A stretch of DNA of 64,000 nucleotides from UBA11865 sp963749825 (GTDB taxonomy: Bacteria > Chloroflexota > Anaerolineae > Promineifilales > Promineifilaceae). The stretch is taken from NCBI GenBank assembly GCA_963749825.1, contig CAVVOI010000016.1:62001-126000 (forward strand), written 5' to 3'. Position numbers and translations under genes: made by a program. Below are positions 28,106-37,596 of the stretch, piece after piece; positions within the stretch are counted from its first letter, which is position 1; each line of letters starts with the position of its first letter. The notes under the pieces are model-generated. The model worked only from the letters and a program-made list of their open reading frames with translations. It made no database searches and was not told the DNA's origin.

Positions 28106-29079
28106 TCATCGTCCAAACACCGCTACGAATCAGCTTTTTTGGTGGCGGCACCGATTTCCCGTCGTTTTTCCTTTCTGAAGGTGGGTGCGTGCTTAGTTCC
28201 GCCATCGATAAATACATATTTGTCACTGTCAAGAGACGGTTCGATGACATGCTGCGCGTCGGCTACACCGATACCGAGATGGTCAACGACCTGTCAGAGA
28301 TAAAGCACGATTTGATTCGGGAAGCTCTACGAAAGACAGACATTACCCATGGTGTTGAAGTAACGACTATGGGCGATATCCCAACGAGAGGGTCTGGCCT
28401 GGGCTCGTCAAGTACAGTCACGGTAGGCTCGCTCCATGCCATGTATAGCTTTCGTGGCGAATTGGTGCAGGCAGAACGTCTGGCGCGCGAAGCCTGCGAA
28501 ATCGAGATTGACATCCTTGGAAAGCCCATTGGCGTACAGGATCAATACATCGCTGCTTACGGTGGAATGAACTTTATGGAGTTTATGCCAAGCGGCGAGG
28601 TCCAGATAAATAAGTTGCAGTTGTCACCCGACATGACCAGAGATTTAAATGACAAGATGCTGCTTTTCTATACAGGCACGACTCGATCATCCGCATCGAT
28701 TTTGAGTGAACAAAAAAGCAATATCGAAAAACAACGTAAGGTACTGCGCGCCATGAAACAAATCGCCCATCAAGCTTGTGATGAGCTATTCGGCGGCAAC
28801 ACCGATGCGATCGGCGAGTTTTTGCATGAAAGCTGGCAATTGAAAAAGCAGATGGCTAGTCAGGTCAGCAACGGGACAATTGACGAGATGTACCAAGTTG
28901 CCATGGAAGCGGGCGCTACGGGTGGAAAGATCACTGGCGCTGGGGGAGGAGGTTTTTTTATGGTGTATTGCCCTTACGAAAACCAGAGATCCCTTCGTGC
29001 TGCACTTAGCCCGTTGCAAGAACTGCCGTTTAGGCTGGAAGCTGATGGATCTAAAGTCATCTTTAATTATAAAAGTTAG
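28102..29079 (+). CDS. hddA: D-glycero-alpha-D-manno-heptose 7-phosphate kinase
   Basis: A 325-residue GHMP kinase. The N-terminus PLRISFFGGGTDFPSFF and the ATP loop PTRGSGLGSSSTVTVG are the HddA signature, together with GKPIGVQDQYIAAYGGMN and the C-terminal KITGAGGGGFFMVYC. HddA converts heptose 7-phosphate to the 1,7-bisphosphate in GDP-D-glycero-alpha-D-manno-heptose synthesis. It is followed 30 bases later by gmhA, the preceding step. The phosphatase step (GmhB) is not seen in the window. Confidence 0.9.
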   Translation: MIIVQTPLRISFFGGGTDFPSFFLSEGGCVLSSAIDKYIFVTVKRRFDDMLRVGYTDTEMVNDLSEIKHDLIREALRKTDITHGVEVTTMGDIPTRGSGLGSSSTVTVGSLHAMYSFRGELVQAERLAREACEIEIDILGKPIGVQDQYIAAYGGMNFMEFMPSGEVQINKLQLSPDMTRDLNDKMLLFYTGTTRSSASILSEQKSNIEKQRKVLRAMKQIAHQACDELFGGNTDAIGEFLHESWQLKKQMASQVSNGTIDEMYQVAMEAGATGGKITGAGGGGFFMVYCPYENQRSLRAALSPLQELPFRLEADGSKVIFNYKS

Positions 29080-29109
29080 GACCGCATATATGATGAAGCA
29101 GGAGGCATA

Positions 29110-29715
29110 ATGGACTTAGTTAAGAATTATATCGAAGACTTGCAGCAGACGTTGGGCCGTCTGCCCCAAAGTCCCATTCATGAAGCCATCGCGGTTTTAC
29201 ATGAAGCGCGTATGCGCAATCAACAGGTTTTCATACTTGGAAACGGGGGCAGCGCTTCAACAGCTTCGCATTTTGTTTGCGACTTGGCAAAAAATACTCG
29301 AATGGCTAACCGTCCGCACTTTCGTGTGCTGGGATTAACAGACAACATGGCACTCATCACGGCTTATGCTAATGACGAGGGTTATGAGAATGTTTTCGTT
29401 CAGCAGCTAGCTTGTTTTGTCGAATCAGACGATGTCGTTATCGGTATTTCTGCCAGCGGCAATTCCCCCAATGTATTGGAGGCTATCAAACTGGCCAATG
29501 AGAAGAACGCCAGGACAATCGGCTTTACCGGATTCGATGGTGGCCAACTGGGGAAGATGGTTGAAATTAATTTGCATGTTCCAAGTGACTGTATTGAACA
29601 AGTTGAGGACATACATCTTGTATTCGAGCACCTTATCTGCACTGCGCTGCGTCAAGTACTCTTGCACGAGCCTCTAGGTGTACAACCCGCGCTTTCTATA
29701 GATGGTCGGGGTTAA
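29110..29715 (+). CDS. gmhA: Sedoheptulose-7-phosphate isomerase (SIS domain)
   Basis: A 201-residue SIS-fold protein. ILGNGGSASTASHFVCDL and ISASGNSPNVLEAIKLA bind the sugar phosphate, and VEDIHLVFEHLIC contributes the active-site His. GmhA turns sedoheptulose 7-phosphate into D-glycero-D-manno-heptose 7-phosphate, the substrate of the adjacent kinase. AGGAGG lies 7 bases before the ATG. Length matches the family (about 190-200). Confidence 0.9.
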   Translation: MDLVKNYIEDLQQTLGRLPQSPIHEAIAVLHEARMRNQQVFILGNGGSASTASHFVCDLAKNTRMANRPHFRVLGLTDNMALITAYANDEGYENVFVQQLACFVESDDVVIGISASGNSPNVLEAIKLANEKNARTIGFTGFDGGQLGKMVEINLHVPSDCIEQVEDIHLVFEHLICTALRQVLLHEPLGVQPALSIDGRG

Positions 29716-29878
29716 TATGCTGAGGAGAGAGCTTCAATAAGAAACGTTTGTGCAGAACATTCGACCTGGTCAAAATCTCCCAGCAGGGTGTGCGTGCCCG
29801 GACTGAAGCTTCTTATACAAGATAGCAATGCATTATTGATTCGGGCTGTTACTCTGTCAAGTAGGATAATACTTTACT

Positions 29879-29896
29879 GTACTATAGTACTATAAT
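29879..29896 (+). promoter_or_regulatory. Palindromic operator abutting a TATAAT -10 box
   Basis: The perfect 12-bp palindrome GTACTATAGTAC (29879-29890) is directly followed by TATAAT (29891-29896) in the 246-base gap before the Wzc-like gene. No good -35 box sits 17 bases upstream, which would fit an activator-dependent or repressed promoter. The site and spacing are seen; function is inferred. Confidence 0.45.
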
Positions 29897-29961
29897 GATT
29901 AAGGTAGTGTCCATAGTATCGTATTTCTAAACATTTGTCATTGAGGATCGAGGAGTAAATA

Positions 29962-31626
29962 ATGGAACTAGCGCAGTACCTAGCTCCAGTGCGTAAGTGG
30001 TGGTGGTTGTTGTTGGTTTCCGCTGTGTTAGCGGTCGTTTCTAGCTACCTGATGATTAGCCAGCAACCGCCAACCTATCAAGCGACGGCAATCTTGTTGA
30101 TTGGCCGTTCTTTTGACAATCCAAATCCAACAGACAGCGATTTGTACCTTGGTCAGCAGCTAGCAAGTACATACGCGAATATATCTCAACGGCAGACTGT
30201 CCAAGAACCGACAAAAGCTGCCCTAGGCTTGGATTGGCTACCAGATTATTTTGTCCGGCCGTTGCCCAACAGTCAATTGCTTGAGATCGCTGTGACAGAT
30301 ACCAATCCAGAATTGGCGCAAGCAGTAGCCAATGAGCTTGCCAACCAACTGATTTTACAGAGCCCTACTGCCTCTAAACCCGAGGAGCAGGAACGTGAAT
30401 CCTTTATAAACAATCAGCTTAACAGTTTGCAAACCAAGATAGTAGAAACGGAAAACCAAATAATCGATAAAGAAAATGCACTCGCCAACGCATTTAGCGC
30501 CCGCGAAATTAGTGAGTTAGAAACAGATATCGCTGGACTTCAGAGTAAATTGGCGACACTACAAAGCAACTACGCAAACCTGTTAGCTAATACACAGAGC
30601 GGTGCTGTCAATACGCTTGCGCTTCTTGAATCGGCAACGCTACCGGTAAATCCCATCGGTCCGCGAAAAGCCTACACAGTTCTCGTGATTTCAGTGATAG
30701 CTGTAGCCCTGGCCGCTGCCACTGCATATGTTTTAGAGTATCTGGACGATACGATCAAAAGCATGGACGACATCAAGCACATAAGTGACGTACCCGCTTT
30801 GGCAGGCATTCCCACTATATCATCGAAGGATAGTTTCAGTTCATTAGTCACGCTTGAACAGCCCCGAAGTCCGGCATCAGAGTCCTTCCGGGCACTTCGA
30901 GCAATGGTTCAATTAAAGCTTGAAGATAAGTTGCGAGGTGCGTTTTTGATCACCAGCGTCAGTCCTGAGGAAGGGAAAAGTCTAATTGCTGCCAACTTGG
31001 CGATTGTGCTAGCCCAGGCAGGCAATAAAACCCTGTTGGTTGATGCAGATATGCGGCGGCCGTCACAGCACAAGTATTTTGACCTGTCAAATGATGAGGG
31101 ATTGGCCGACATGTTGATAAAAAATAATCTTAACGGAAACAATATGGATTTCGGTACGCTCCTGGATCGGACTTCAAAGTCCTCAGAACAGAAAGATCTT
31201 GAAATCTTGGTGACTGGAAAGGAAAAGTCCAATCACCACCATCTACTTGGCCTGGAGACATTGGGAGAAATGCTCCCGGCGGCGGCGGCCCGTTATAATT
31301 ATGTGATTATCGATAGCCCTCCGTTATTGGCCGCAGCGGACGCACTGGTGCTGAGTTCCGTGGTTGATGGTGTGATCCTCATTGTTTGCGCGGGGAAAAC
31401 ACGTCGTAAAGAGCTCCAGTCGGCAGTGAAGCAGTTGCACGAGGTCGAAGCCAACGTGATTGGGGTCGTTTTAAATCGCATGAAAAACAACAAGGATGGC
31501 AGCTATCGTTATTACCAATACTATGATAAGGCCAAGGATGTATCACAAGAAAAGGGTCAAAAGGAAACACTGCCCCATCAGAAGGTGACTAAAAAAGAAA
31601 TAGCGAGCCAGTCACAATCTGCCTAG
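29962..31626 (+). CDS. Wzz/Wzc-like chain-length regulator with BY-kinase domain
   Basis: A 554-residue single-chain polysaccharide co-polymerase and tyrosine autokinase. Helix 1 at about 14-32 and helix 2 at about 238-258 bracket an extracytoplasmic Wzz domain with a coiled coil (about 145-210). The cytoplasmic kinase has Walker A SPEEGKS (334-340), Walker A' LLVDADMRRP (358-367) and Walker B VIIDSPP (448-454). The tail holds a Tyr cluster YRYYQYY (515-521), the expected autophosphorylation site. It controls chain length of the polymer made by the upstream genes. The GAGGAG site fits the ATG. No cognate phosphatase is seen. Confidence 0.9.
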   Translation: MELAQYLAPVRKWWWLLLVSAVLAVVSSYLMISQQPPTYQATAILLIGRSFDNPNPTDSDLYLGQQLASTYANISQRQTVQEPTKAALGLDWLPDYFVRPLPNSQLLEIAVTDTNPELAQAVANELANQLILQSPTASKPEEQERESFINNQLNSLQTKIVETENQIIDKENALANAFSAREISELETDIAGLQSKLATLQSNYANLLANTQSGAVNTLALLESATLPVNPIGPRKAYTVLVISVIAVALAAATAYVLEYLDDTIKSMDDIKHISDVPALAGIPTISSKDSFSSLVTLEQPRSPASESFRALRAMVQLKLEDKLRGAFLITSVSPEEGKSLIAANLAIVLAQAGNKTLLVDADMRRPSQHKYFDLSNDEGLADMLIKNNLNGNNMDFGTLLDRTSKSSEQKDLEILVTGKEKSNHHHLLGLETLGEMLPAAAARYNYVIIDSPPLLAAADALVLSSVVDGVILIVCAGKTRRKELQSAVKQLHEVEANVIGVVLNRMKNNKDGSYRYYQYYDKAKDVSQEKGQKETLPHQKVTKKEIASQSQSA

Positions 31627-31837
31627 GGATTTTATCTACCAGCCGTAGCCAGGTGAGCTAGAGTTCTTGAATCATTCTCTGCAAAACACATAGGCTTGGT
31701 ACCCGTTTAAATCAACGAACAATAGAATCGCAACTAAATACCAGTAATCAGACAAACTGCATGGGCGATCTTTGAATAATAGATAGATTTCTCTGCTGGT
31801 GTAAAGGTATATGCAAGGACATCTAAGGGAGGATGGA

Positions 31838-32059
31838 ATGAAAGTGGTTGAATACGGCCGTCGTAAGTTCGCATTCGAGAACGGAAAGAAGGTGGTAACA
31901 AGTACGTCAGTCACGGAACGGTCATTATACGGTGAGGATGAAGAGGCATTCGTTCGCCGCTTGTTAGAGAAATATGGAAACAACAAAGGTGCCATAGAAA
32001 TTGTCTTCAAGGCCGGTCGCCCCGACTACGCCATCATTACCATAGCTCATTCGAGTTAA
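31838..32059 (+). CDS. Small protein of unknown function
   Basis: A 73-residue protein with ATG at 31838 behind AAGGGAGGA (5-base spacing), which is a much better start than the in-frame ATG at 31811. It is charged and mixed alpha/beta in appearance, with GRRKFAFENGKKVVTST, a YGEDEEAFVRRLLEKYG helix and a final DYAIITIAHS strand. No signal peptide or membrane helix. It ends 12 bases before the nucleotidyltransferase gene, so it is probably co-expressed. I do not recognise a family. Confidence 0.55.
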   Translation: MKVVEYGRRKFAFENGKKVVTSTSVTERSLYGEDEEAFVRRLLEKYGNNKGAIEIVFKAGRPDYAIITIAHSS

Positions 32060-32071
32060 TTTGGCTTCATA

Positions 32072-33073
32072 ATGAAAGTCATCATTTTACTTGCTGGATA
32101 TGGGACGCGATTACGACCACATACCTGGAGCCGCCCCAAACCTTTGCTCAAATTGGCCGGCAATACAGTAATCGGCCATCTACTCGATATGATGCACGAG
32201 ATCACAACGGAAGAGGTGATCTTCGTCGTAGGTTATAAAGGCGACATAATTGAGGCATGGATTCGCGAGCACTATCCGCATCTGGATGCTCGATTTGTAA
32301 TCCAGGAAGAGCCCCTTGGTCAGGCCCATGCTGTGTGGCTATGCCATGACTATCTGGATGACAGTGATGTTAGTGTTGCCTTTGGCGATGGTATTTTTAA
32401 TACAAGTTACTCTAACCTGGCCGATCCAGAAGCTGATGTTGTGTTGTTGGTTAGAGAAGTAGAAGATCCCCGCCGATTTGGCATTGCTGTTCTGGACGAA
32501 GAGGGATACGTTACAGAGCTTATTGAAAAACCCACCTCAATGGAGCATAGACTGGCGATAGCCGGTGTTAAATGGTTCCGCAGCGGCAGTCTACTTTATG
32601 AGGCAATTGACACGATTGTTCGGCAAAAACGCCAGACCCACGGCGAATACTTTATGGTCGATGCCTATCAGGTTCTGTTAGAAAGAGGGGCCAAGATCAA
32701 GACAAAGGGTCTGAGTCTTTGGGCGGATGCTGGTACGCCACAGTCCATTTTGGACTCCAACATTTGTTTGCTTTCGCGTGACTTCGCCGACCTCAATACA
32801 ATAGATCAAGGTAATCAGGAAGGCTATACTATCGTGCCTCCTGTGTACATCCACCCAAGCGCGGTAATCGAGTCTTCTGTTATCGGACCGCACGTCAGCA
32901 TAGAAGCAAACGTAAAAATAATAAATTCTGTGGTGCGGAATAGTATCATCGACTCGGGCGCCCAGCTTAATAACTGTGTTTTGGATAGGGCTCTGATTGG
33001 CGAAAATGCTAAGATTAAGGGTCAGGCTAGAACAATGTTCATCGGTGACAATTCGGTAGTTGACTTGGGCTAG
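32072..33073 (+). CDS. Sugar-phosphate nucleotidyltransferase with hexapeptide-repeat domain
   Basis: A 333-residue protein. The N-terminal catalytic domain has ILLAGYGTRLRPHTWSRPKPL (signature loop), FGDGIFNT with the metal Asp, and LIEKPTSMEH. The C-terminal about 90 residues form a left-handed beta-helix (IHPSAVIESSVIGPHVSIEA and onward). The layout matches long RmlA/GlmU-like enzymes. It may supply a dTDP-, GDP- or UDP-sugar for the cluster, or be the HddC-like partner of HddA. It closes the colinear cluster. Confidence 0.82.
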   Translation: MKVIILLAGYGTRLRPHTWSRPKPLLKLAGNTVIGHLLDMMHEITTEEVIFVVGYKGDIIEAWIREHYPHLDARFVIQEEPLGQAHAVWLCHDYLDDSDVSVAFGDGIFNTSYSNLADPEADVVLLVREVEDPRRFGIAVLDEEGYVTELIEKPTSMEHRLAIAGVKWFRSGSLLYEAIDTIVRQKRQTHGEYFMVDAYQVLLERGAKIKTKGLSLWADAGTPQSILDSNICLLSRDFADLNTIDQGNQEGYTIVPPVYIHPSAVIESSVIGPHVSIEANVKIINSVVRNSIIDSGAQLNNCVLDRALIGENAKIKGQARTMFIGDNSVVDLG

Positions 33074-33090
33074 GAGCATACTTCGCACCA

Positions 33091-33202
33091 GCCAGACCTG
33101 GCCAAGCAGCTCTTGTGGCTGAGTGCTAGAGGGCTTGAAGGACCACTCACGATGGTAATGCTCAAGCATGATCTAGCACTTGAGCCAAGTCCAGGTCTGG
33201 CG
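33091..33202. repeat. Long imperfect inverted repeat (hairpin or MITE-like)
   Basis: GCCAGACCTGG at 33091-33101 is the exact complement of CCAGGTCTGGC at 33191-33201, and the inner arms GTGCTAGA (about 33123) and TCTAGCAC (about 33172) also pair. A further GCTTGA/TCAAGC pair lies in the loop, so about 112 nt could fold into one long stem with bulges. There is no T-run, so it is not a classic terminator. It lies in the 227-base gap after the last cluster gene. It could be a MITE, an RNA end-structure or a small structured RNA. Confidence 0.55.
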
Positions 33203-33300
33203 TAAAAGTAGTAGCCAATCAATCGTTCTTTTCTGTAAATGATCTTCTCACTTGAAGCCGAGTTTGCAGGATTGTATTTTTAAGAAAACAAAAGCAGCAT

Positions 33301-36054
33301 ATGACTCTAAAGACACTGCATCACACCACAAAAAAATTACTTGCCTTGGGATTGCTCCTGATATTGTTTATTGTCTTTACTTCTCAATCTGATGCGCAAA
33401 CAACAGACGATGGATGGACGGTGCCGGTCAATCTCTCCCAGTCAGGTTCTGCCACAGATCCACAATTGGTTATGGATGCTTCTGGTACAATGCATGTTCT
33501 TTGGCTAGATGCGGCGGCCGAAAGCTTTATTTATTTGCAAGGTAGGCCCGGTGATTGGAGTGAGCCTGTTCCGGTCGGACCGCCTTTTGGTACGCGTCAA
33601 TACTTTCCTAATTTGCTACAAAGTGCACCGACACCTCTCTTTAGTCCCAAATTAACGGCTAGTGCCGACGGCCGAATTCATGCCTTTTGGATAGATGATC
33701 AAACAACTTTGCGTCATAGTTGGGTGTCGTCCGGTGCGTTCACCGATTTTTCGGCATGGTCGTCGCGGGTAAAACTAGCTGAAAGTGTTTCAGATTTTTC
33801 TGTCGCTCTTGATGATACCGATCAACTTTACCTGAGTTATATCGGATTGCCGGATGCTGAGACATTGCAGCCTGGGGTTAATTTTCTGCGATTTGATAGC
33901 GCTGAAGGAAATTGGAGCGCACCACTAACACTATATGAGTCAAATTACTTTCAGAAACTACCCCCAGAGCGCACCAATATACAAATGGCAGCAGACACTG
34001 TTGGGGGTGCCTCCCAAATCTACATAGCCTGGGACAATCGTCCGTTGGAGAAGCTGTTCTTTGCCCGTTCAGATGATGGAGGTTTATCTTGGGAAGATCC
34101 CTTAATAATTGATCAGCGCAAGTCAAGCGATGAGCCTGACACAATTGGGCCAACCAACATCACGTTGGCGGCTGATGCCATGGAAGTGATTCTCGTCTGG
34201 CATGCTGGGCACGGGGTTCAGAGTTGCAGCCAATACTACCAGTACTCTACAGACGGCGGTCACACTTGGTCAACTCCAGCAATCATTAGTGAAGAACTCG
34301 ACAGTTGCCCAGAACAAAGTCAATTATTGGGTAAAGTGGCTGATGGTTCGATGATTTTATCTACAATCCACCAAGGTCTATCATATTTATTGGCTTGGGA
34401 TGGCAGCCGCTGGAGCGATCCTCAACTGCAAGAGACACTAGGGAGCTTTGATAACTCTGAGACATATCGGCCAGTCGATTTGGAATGCCACCAACTTAGT
34501 CTGATCGGCGACAACCAGATAATGGCCATCGGTTGTGGGAAAGGTTCGGATGACCAGACAGCTGATATATGGCAGACATTGCGTTCATTAGAGGAAATCG
34601 AAACCTGGTTTTCACTTCCACCAGCGTGGTCATCTCCAGTTTTAGTCTCCGGTGACGCTGCTAAAGCCACTTTACCCGAAATGGTAGTTGATGATCAGGG
34701 CATGGTGCATGCGTTCTGGAGTCAGCCTTTGGAGACCAATGACCCACGAACAGCCGTATTCTATTCGCGGTGGGATGGTGAACGCTGGAACTCGCCATTA
34801 CCCGCCGTAACTTCCCCTACGGGGAATGCAGAACGGCCCAAGGTCGTGGTGAGTGATGATAATCGTCTAATGGTTATCTGGCTCAATGAATTGGGCGAAA
34901 TTATCTTTAGCCAAGTGAGCACTGACCAAGCCGCCTTCACAGAAGACTGGTCTGCACCAATCACTCTACCTTCCCTAAATAAAAAAGTTGGCAAAGCTGA
35001 CATAGAGCTTGACAGAGATGGCATCATCAACGTAGCCTTTTCTATACCGGTCAATGAGAACCGTGGAATCTACTTAACGCGCTCCGAAGATTTGGGCGAG
35101 AGCTGGCAGGAGCCTATTTTAGTATTTGATGGGTTGGATGCTGCATGGGATGTTGTTGGTGAGCCCCATGTGGTTACCTCCGATGATGGCGTGTTACATT
35201 TGTTATGGGCAAAGCAGAGCCTGTTAGCAGACGAGTTAGCAGCGCAGGCTTTATATTACACCCGCTCTGTTGATCAAGGGGAAACCTTTGACGAACCCCA
35301 GATTGTCGCTGAGGTGCCAATTAGTTGGTTTGGGCTTGATAGTAGTGGGTCTGCAGCCGTCGTTCATCGATTTTGGCAAGAACAGTTAGCCTCCAATACA
35401 ATCGTGCGCCATGACTATTCCGTAGATGATGGTCGAACTTGGAGCGATCCACTCCAGGTGAGCAGCAAACCCGGCCCGATTGGCATCACCGCTGACAGCA
35501 GTGGACAATTGCACGCCGTGCAGAGAGAGGCTGGAGAAATAACCTACTATACATGGGATGGCGGTGGTTGGCGCTTAGGGGAAGGTGCTGGGCTTTTATT
35601 ATTTTCAGAGGATGGGGTTACAGGTCAGCCACAGGGTATCAATACAGCGATTTCATTGGATCAAACCCTTGTTGCATTATATACCAACGATCTGAACGGT
35701 TCTGAGAATATCCAGCCTAGTACTAATTTATTTGCTGCATGGCGTAACATCGAGGCGCCAGAAGCCTTTTCTATTCCTATTCCTATCCCCTCCTCAGTTG
35801 CAGGTGAATCCAATCCGGCTCCTGTTCCAACAGCCGGAGCAACACCAATGCCGAGCGTGACATCAACGCCTCGACCCTTGTCGACGTCTACAGTTGATGC
35901 TGCCAACAATTTTGAGAGCAGCCAGGGGATCCCGAGTAATCCAAACAACAGCAATGGTACTTTCAGATTGGCCATCGCTTTTGTCCCGGTCGGCCTGTTC
36001 CTGATATTAGTGGTCAGTATCGGGCTCTGGGTAAGACGCGATTCCCGCAATTGA
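33301..36054 (+). CDS. Secreted, membrane-anchored BNR/sialidase-type beta-propeller protein
   Basis: A 917-residue exported protein. Residues 1-32 form a signal peptide. Repeated Asp-box/BNR-like blades follow, seen as RSDDGGLSWEDP, STDGGHTWSTP, RSEDLGESWQEP, RSVDQGETFDEP and SVDDGRTWSDP, giving one or two six- to seven-bladed propellers. A Pro/Thr/Ser stalk (about 820-870) leads to one transmembrane helix and a short basic tail (RRDSRN). It is displayed on the cell surface. Glycan binding is plausible, but the catalytic residues of sialidases (Arg triad, Tyr/Glu) are not evident, so an enzymatic role is not claimed. Confidence 0.78.
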   Translation: MTLKTLHHTTKKLLALGLLLILFIVFTSQSDAQTTDDGWTVPVNLSQSGSATDPQLVMDASGTMHVLWLDAAAESFIYLQGRPGDWSEPVPVGPPFGTRQYFPNLLQSAPTPLFSPKLTASADGRIHAFWIDDQTTLRHSWVSSGAFTDFSAWSSRVKLAESVSDFSVALDDTDQLYLSYIGLPDAETLQPGVNFLRFDSAEGNWSAPLTLYESNYFQKLPPERTNIQMAADTVGGASQIYIAWDNRPLEKLFFARSDDGGLSWEDPLIIDQRKSSDEPDTIGPTNITLAADAMEVILVWHAGHGVQSCSQYYQYSTDGGHTWSTPAIISEELDSCPEQSQLLGKVADGSMILSTIHQGLSYLLAWDGSRWSDPQLQETLGSFDNSETYRPVDLECHQLSLIGDNQIMAIGCGKGSDDQTADIWQTLRSLEEIETWFSLPPAWSSPVLVSGDAAKATLPEMVVDDQGMVHAFWSQPLETNDPRTAVFYSRWDGERWNSPLPAVTSPTGNAERPKVVVSDDNRLMVIWLNELGEIIFSQVSTDQAAFTEDWSAPITLPSLNKKVGKADIELDRDGIINVAFSIPVNENRGIYLTRSEDLGESWQEPILVFDGLDAAWDVVGEPHVVTSDDGVLHLLWAKQSLLADELAAQALYYTRSVDQGETFDEPQIVAEVPISWFGLDSSGSAAVVHRFWQEQLASNTIVRHDYSVDDGRTWSDPLQVSSKPGPIGITADSSGQLHAVQREAGEITYYTWDGGGWRLGEGAGLLLFSEDGVTGQPQGINTAISLDQTLVALYTNDLNGSENIQPSTNLFAAWRNIEAPEAFSIPIPIPSSVAGESNPAPVPTAGATPMPSVTSTPRPLSTSTVDAANNFESSQGIPSNPNNSNGTFRLAIAFVPVGLFLILVVSIGLWVRRDSRN

Positions 36055-36198
36055 TCAGTCATATAATCTTATTGAGTACTGTCCCCAGCCATGATTGTTA
36101 ATGAGAATCCCCAATGTTGATTAAAAATCCAAGTTAAGGCACCTTGTTTATGTCCAATGTTGCACCGAGTTGAGCAGCATCTAATAGACAAAATAATA

Positions 36199-37305
36199 TA
36201 AAGTGGCACAATAGGTCACATGGCAAATAAACGAAAATACTTACTCTCATCAGAAGAGGATCAGAAACTACTTTTGGCATTTACAGAATGTAAAGATGGC
36301 GAGATGCGCACCAAAATCCAGGCTGTCAGACTGTATGGCAATAATGTACCGGTCACCGAGATCAGCAATCTGACGGGATTACCACGGCGCACAATTAATC
36401 GTTGGTATGGACGATACTTGCAATTAGGCCTCAGCGGATTTGTTGACAAACGCCAAGGTGGAAATCATCAATATCTCACCGATGAACAGATACAAGATTT
36501 GGCGGTGAAGCTAAAACAGTATCGTCCTGTTGACTTGTTTGGTCTGGAAAATGTCGTCACAGTAGATGGGTTGCATTGGTGTGTGCCTGACTTGCGGCAA
36601 GCAGTGCAACAGTGGTATGGCGTTACCTACAAAACAGCTGCTTCCTACCATCAATTATTCCAGAAATGTGGCTTCAGTTATCAACGTACGGCTAAAGTCT
36701 TTCGTTCCCGCTCTGAGTGGAAAGTATCTGACTTTGCAGAACAGCTAGAAAAAAACTGATGGATTACGTGCAACTTCACCCGGATGCCGTCTATCTGAGC
36801 GAAGATGAAGCGAGCCTGTATTTGCAAGCCACCACCACCGCCGTTTGGGCACCAGTGGGACAAACTCCTATCGTCAGAGCTCATCCGCAACGAGATAAGG
36901 TGAACTTCTACGGCACACTCGATCTGCTCTCAGGCGCGGAGATTGTGACCAAAGCAGAAACAATGAATTCCGAGGCTACCGCCAGGCACCTACAGCAGAT
37001 TTTAGCGGCCTATCCCGATCAACAAATCCTCTTGTTCTGGGACCGGGCCAAATGGCATGGTGGACCAGCAGTAGCACAAGTTTTGGCAAAAATCCGCGGC
37101 TAGAGGTCATGAAATATCCTCCAGCCACACCTGATTTGAATCCACAAGAGCAAGTGTGGAAAGCAGCTCGGATGCACGCCAGTCATAACCATAACCGTGC
37201 AAAACTGGCGGAGCTAGCTGACAGGTTTGCGTACTTTCTCAGAACCAACAAGTTCAATTATTCATTTTTGGAAAAGTTCAATGTTGAAACTATTTGTGCC
37301 ATGTA
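36199..37305 (+). mobile_element. IS630-family insertion sequence (copy 1)
   Basis: A TA at 36199-36200 is followed by AAGTGGCACAATAG. At the other end CTATTTGTGCCATG runs into a TA at 37304-37305. The reverse complement of the right end reads CATGGCACAAATAG, giving a roughly 11-bp imperfect terminal repeat around TGGCACA, and TA duplications are the rule for IS630. The size of about 1.1 kb matches the family. Boundaries are moderately certain because the repeats are short and contain a one-base gap. Confidence 0.55.
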
Positions 37306-37312
37306 TAAATAG
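36220..37312 (+). pseudogene. IS630 transposase, two frame changes
   Basis: Three reading frames together encode an IS630 transposase. The first (36220-36759) has helix-turn-helix domains. It ends in gaa-aaa-aac-tga, in which A AAA AAC is a canonical -1 slippery heptamer. The second frame (to 37103) starts at that point and carries the catalytic Asp pair (SEDEASLYL, LFWDRAKWHGG). A second switch near an A5 run at 37090 enters the third frame with TPDLNPQEQVW, the catalytic Glu. The first shift may be programmed; the second has no proper heptamer and is probably a mutation, so this copy is likely inactive. Confidence 0.75.
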
Positions 37313-37447
37313 CATGTCTATAAGTAAATGTGATTCAAAACAGTCTGCAGTTGTGAGGTTAACAAGATTGGGGCCGGTTGTGGTTTTAACCATGACCGGT
37401 CTTTTGTGTTTAAGGAAAGGTCGTCATAAAAACCTAGTAACCTGAGT

Positions 37448-37596
37448 GCTGATAAAGATTACATCTCGCAACCGCTGTTTGAACGAGGTGTTCAGTTGAT
37501 TACGCCCACCGCAAGAACATGATGAATCGCTTGATGCCTCTTACGGACAAAGCACTGGTTTGCAAACGAGCTATCATCGAGGCCATCAATGACCAA
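37448..37596 (+). pseudogene. Remnant of an IS982-family transposase
   Basis: Translation gives DYISQPLFERGVQLIT. After a one-base shift it continues with KNMMNRLMPLTDK and CKRAIIEAINDQ, the hallmark C-terminal region of IS982 transposases (DKGYIS and KRAIIE..NDQ motifs). Only about 50 residues remain and they are split between two frames, so this is a decayed fragment beside the IS630 copy. The rest of the 37306-37731 gap shows no gene. Confidence 0.65.
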
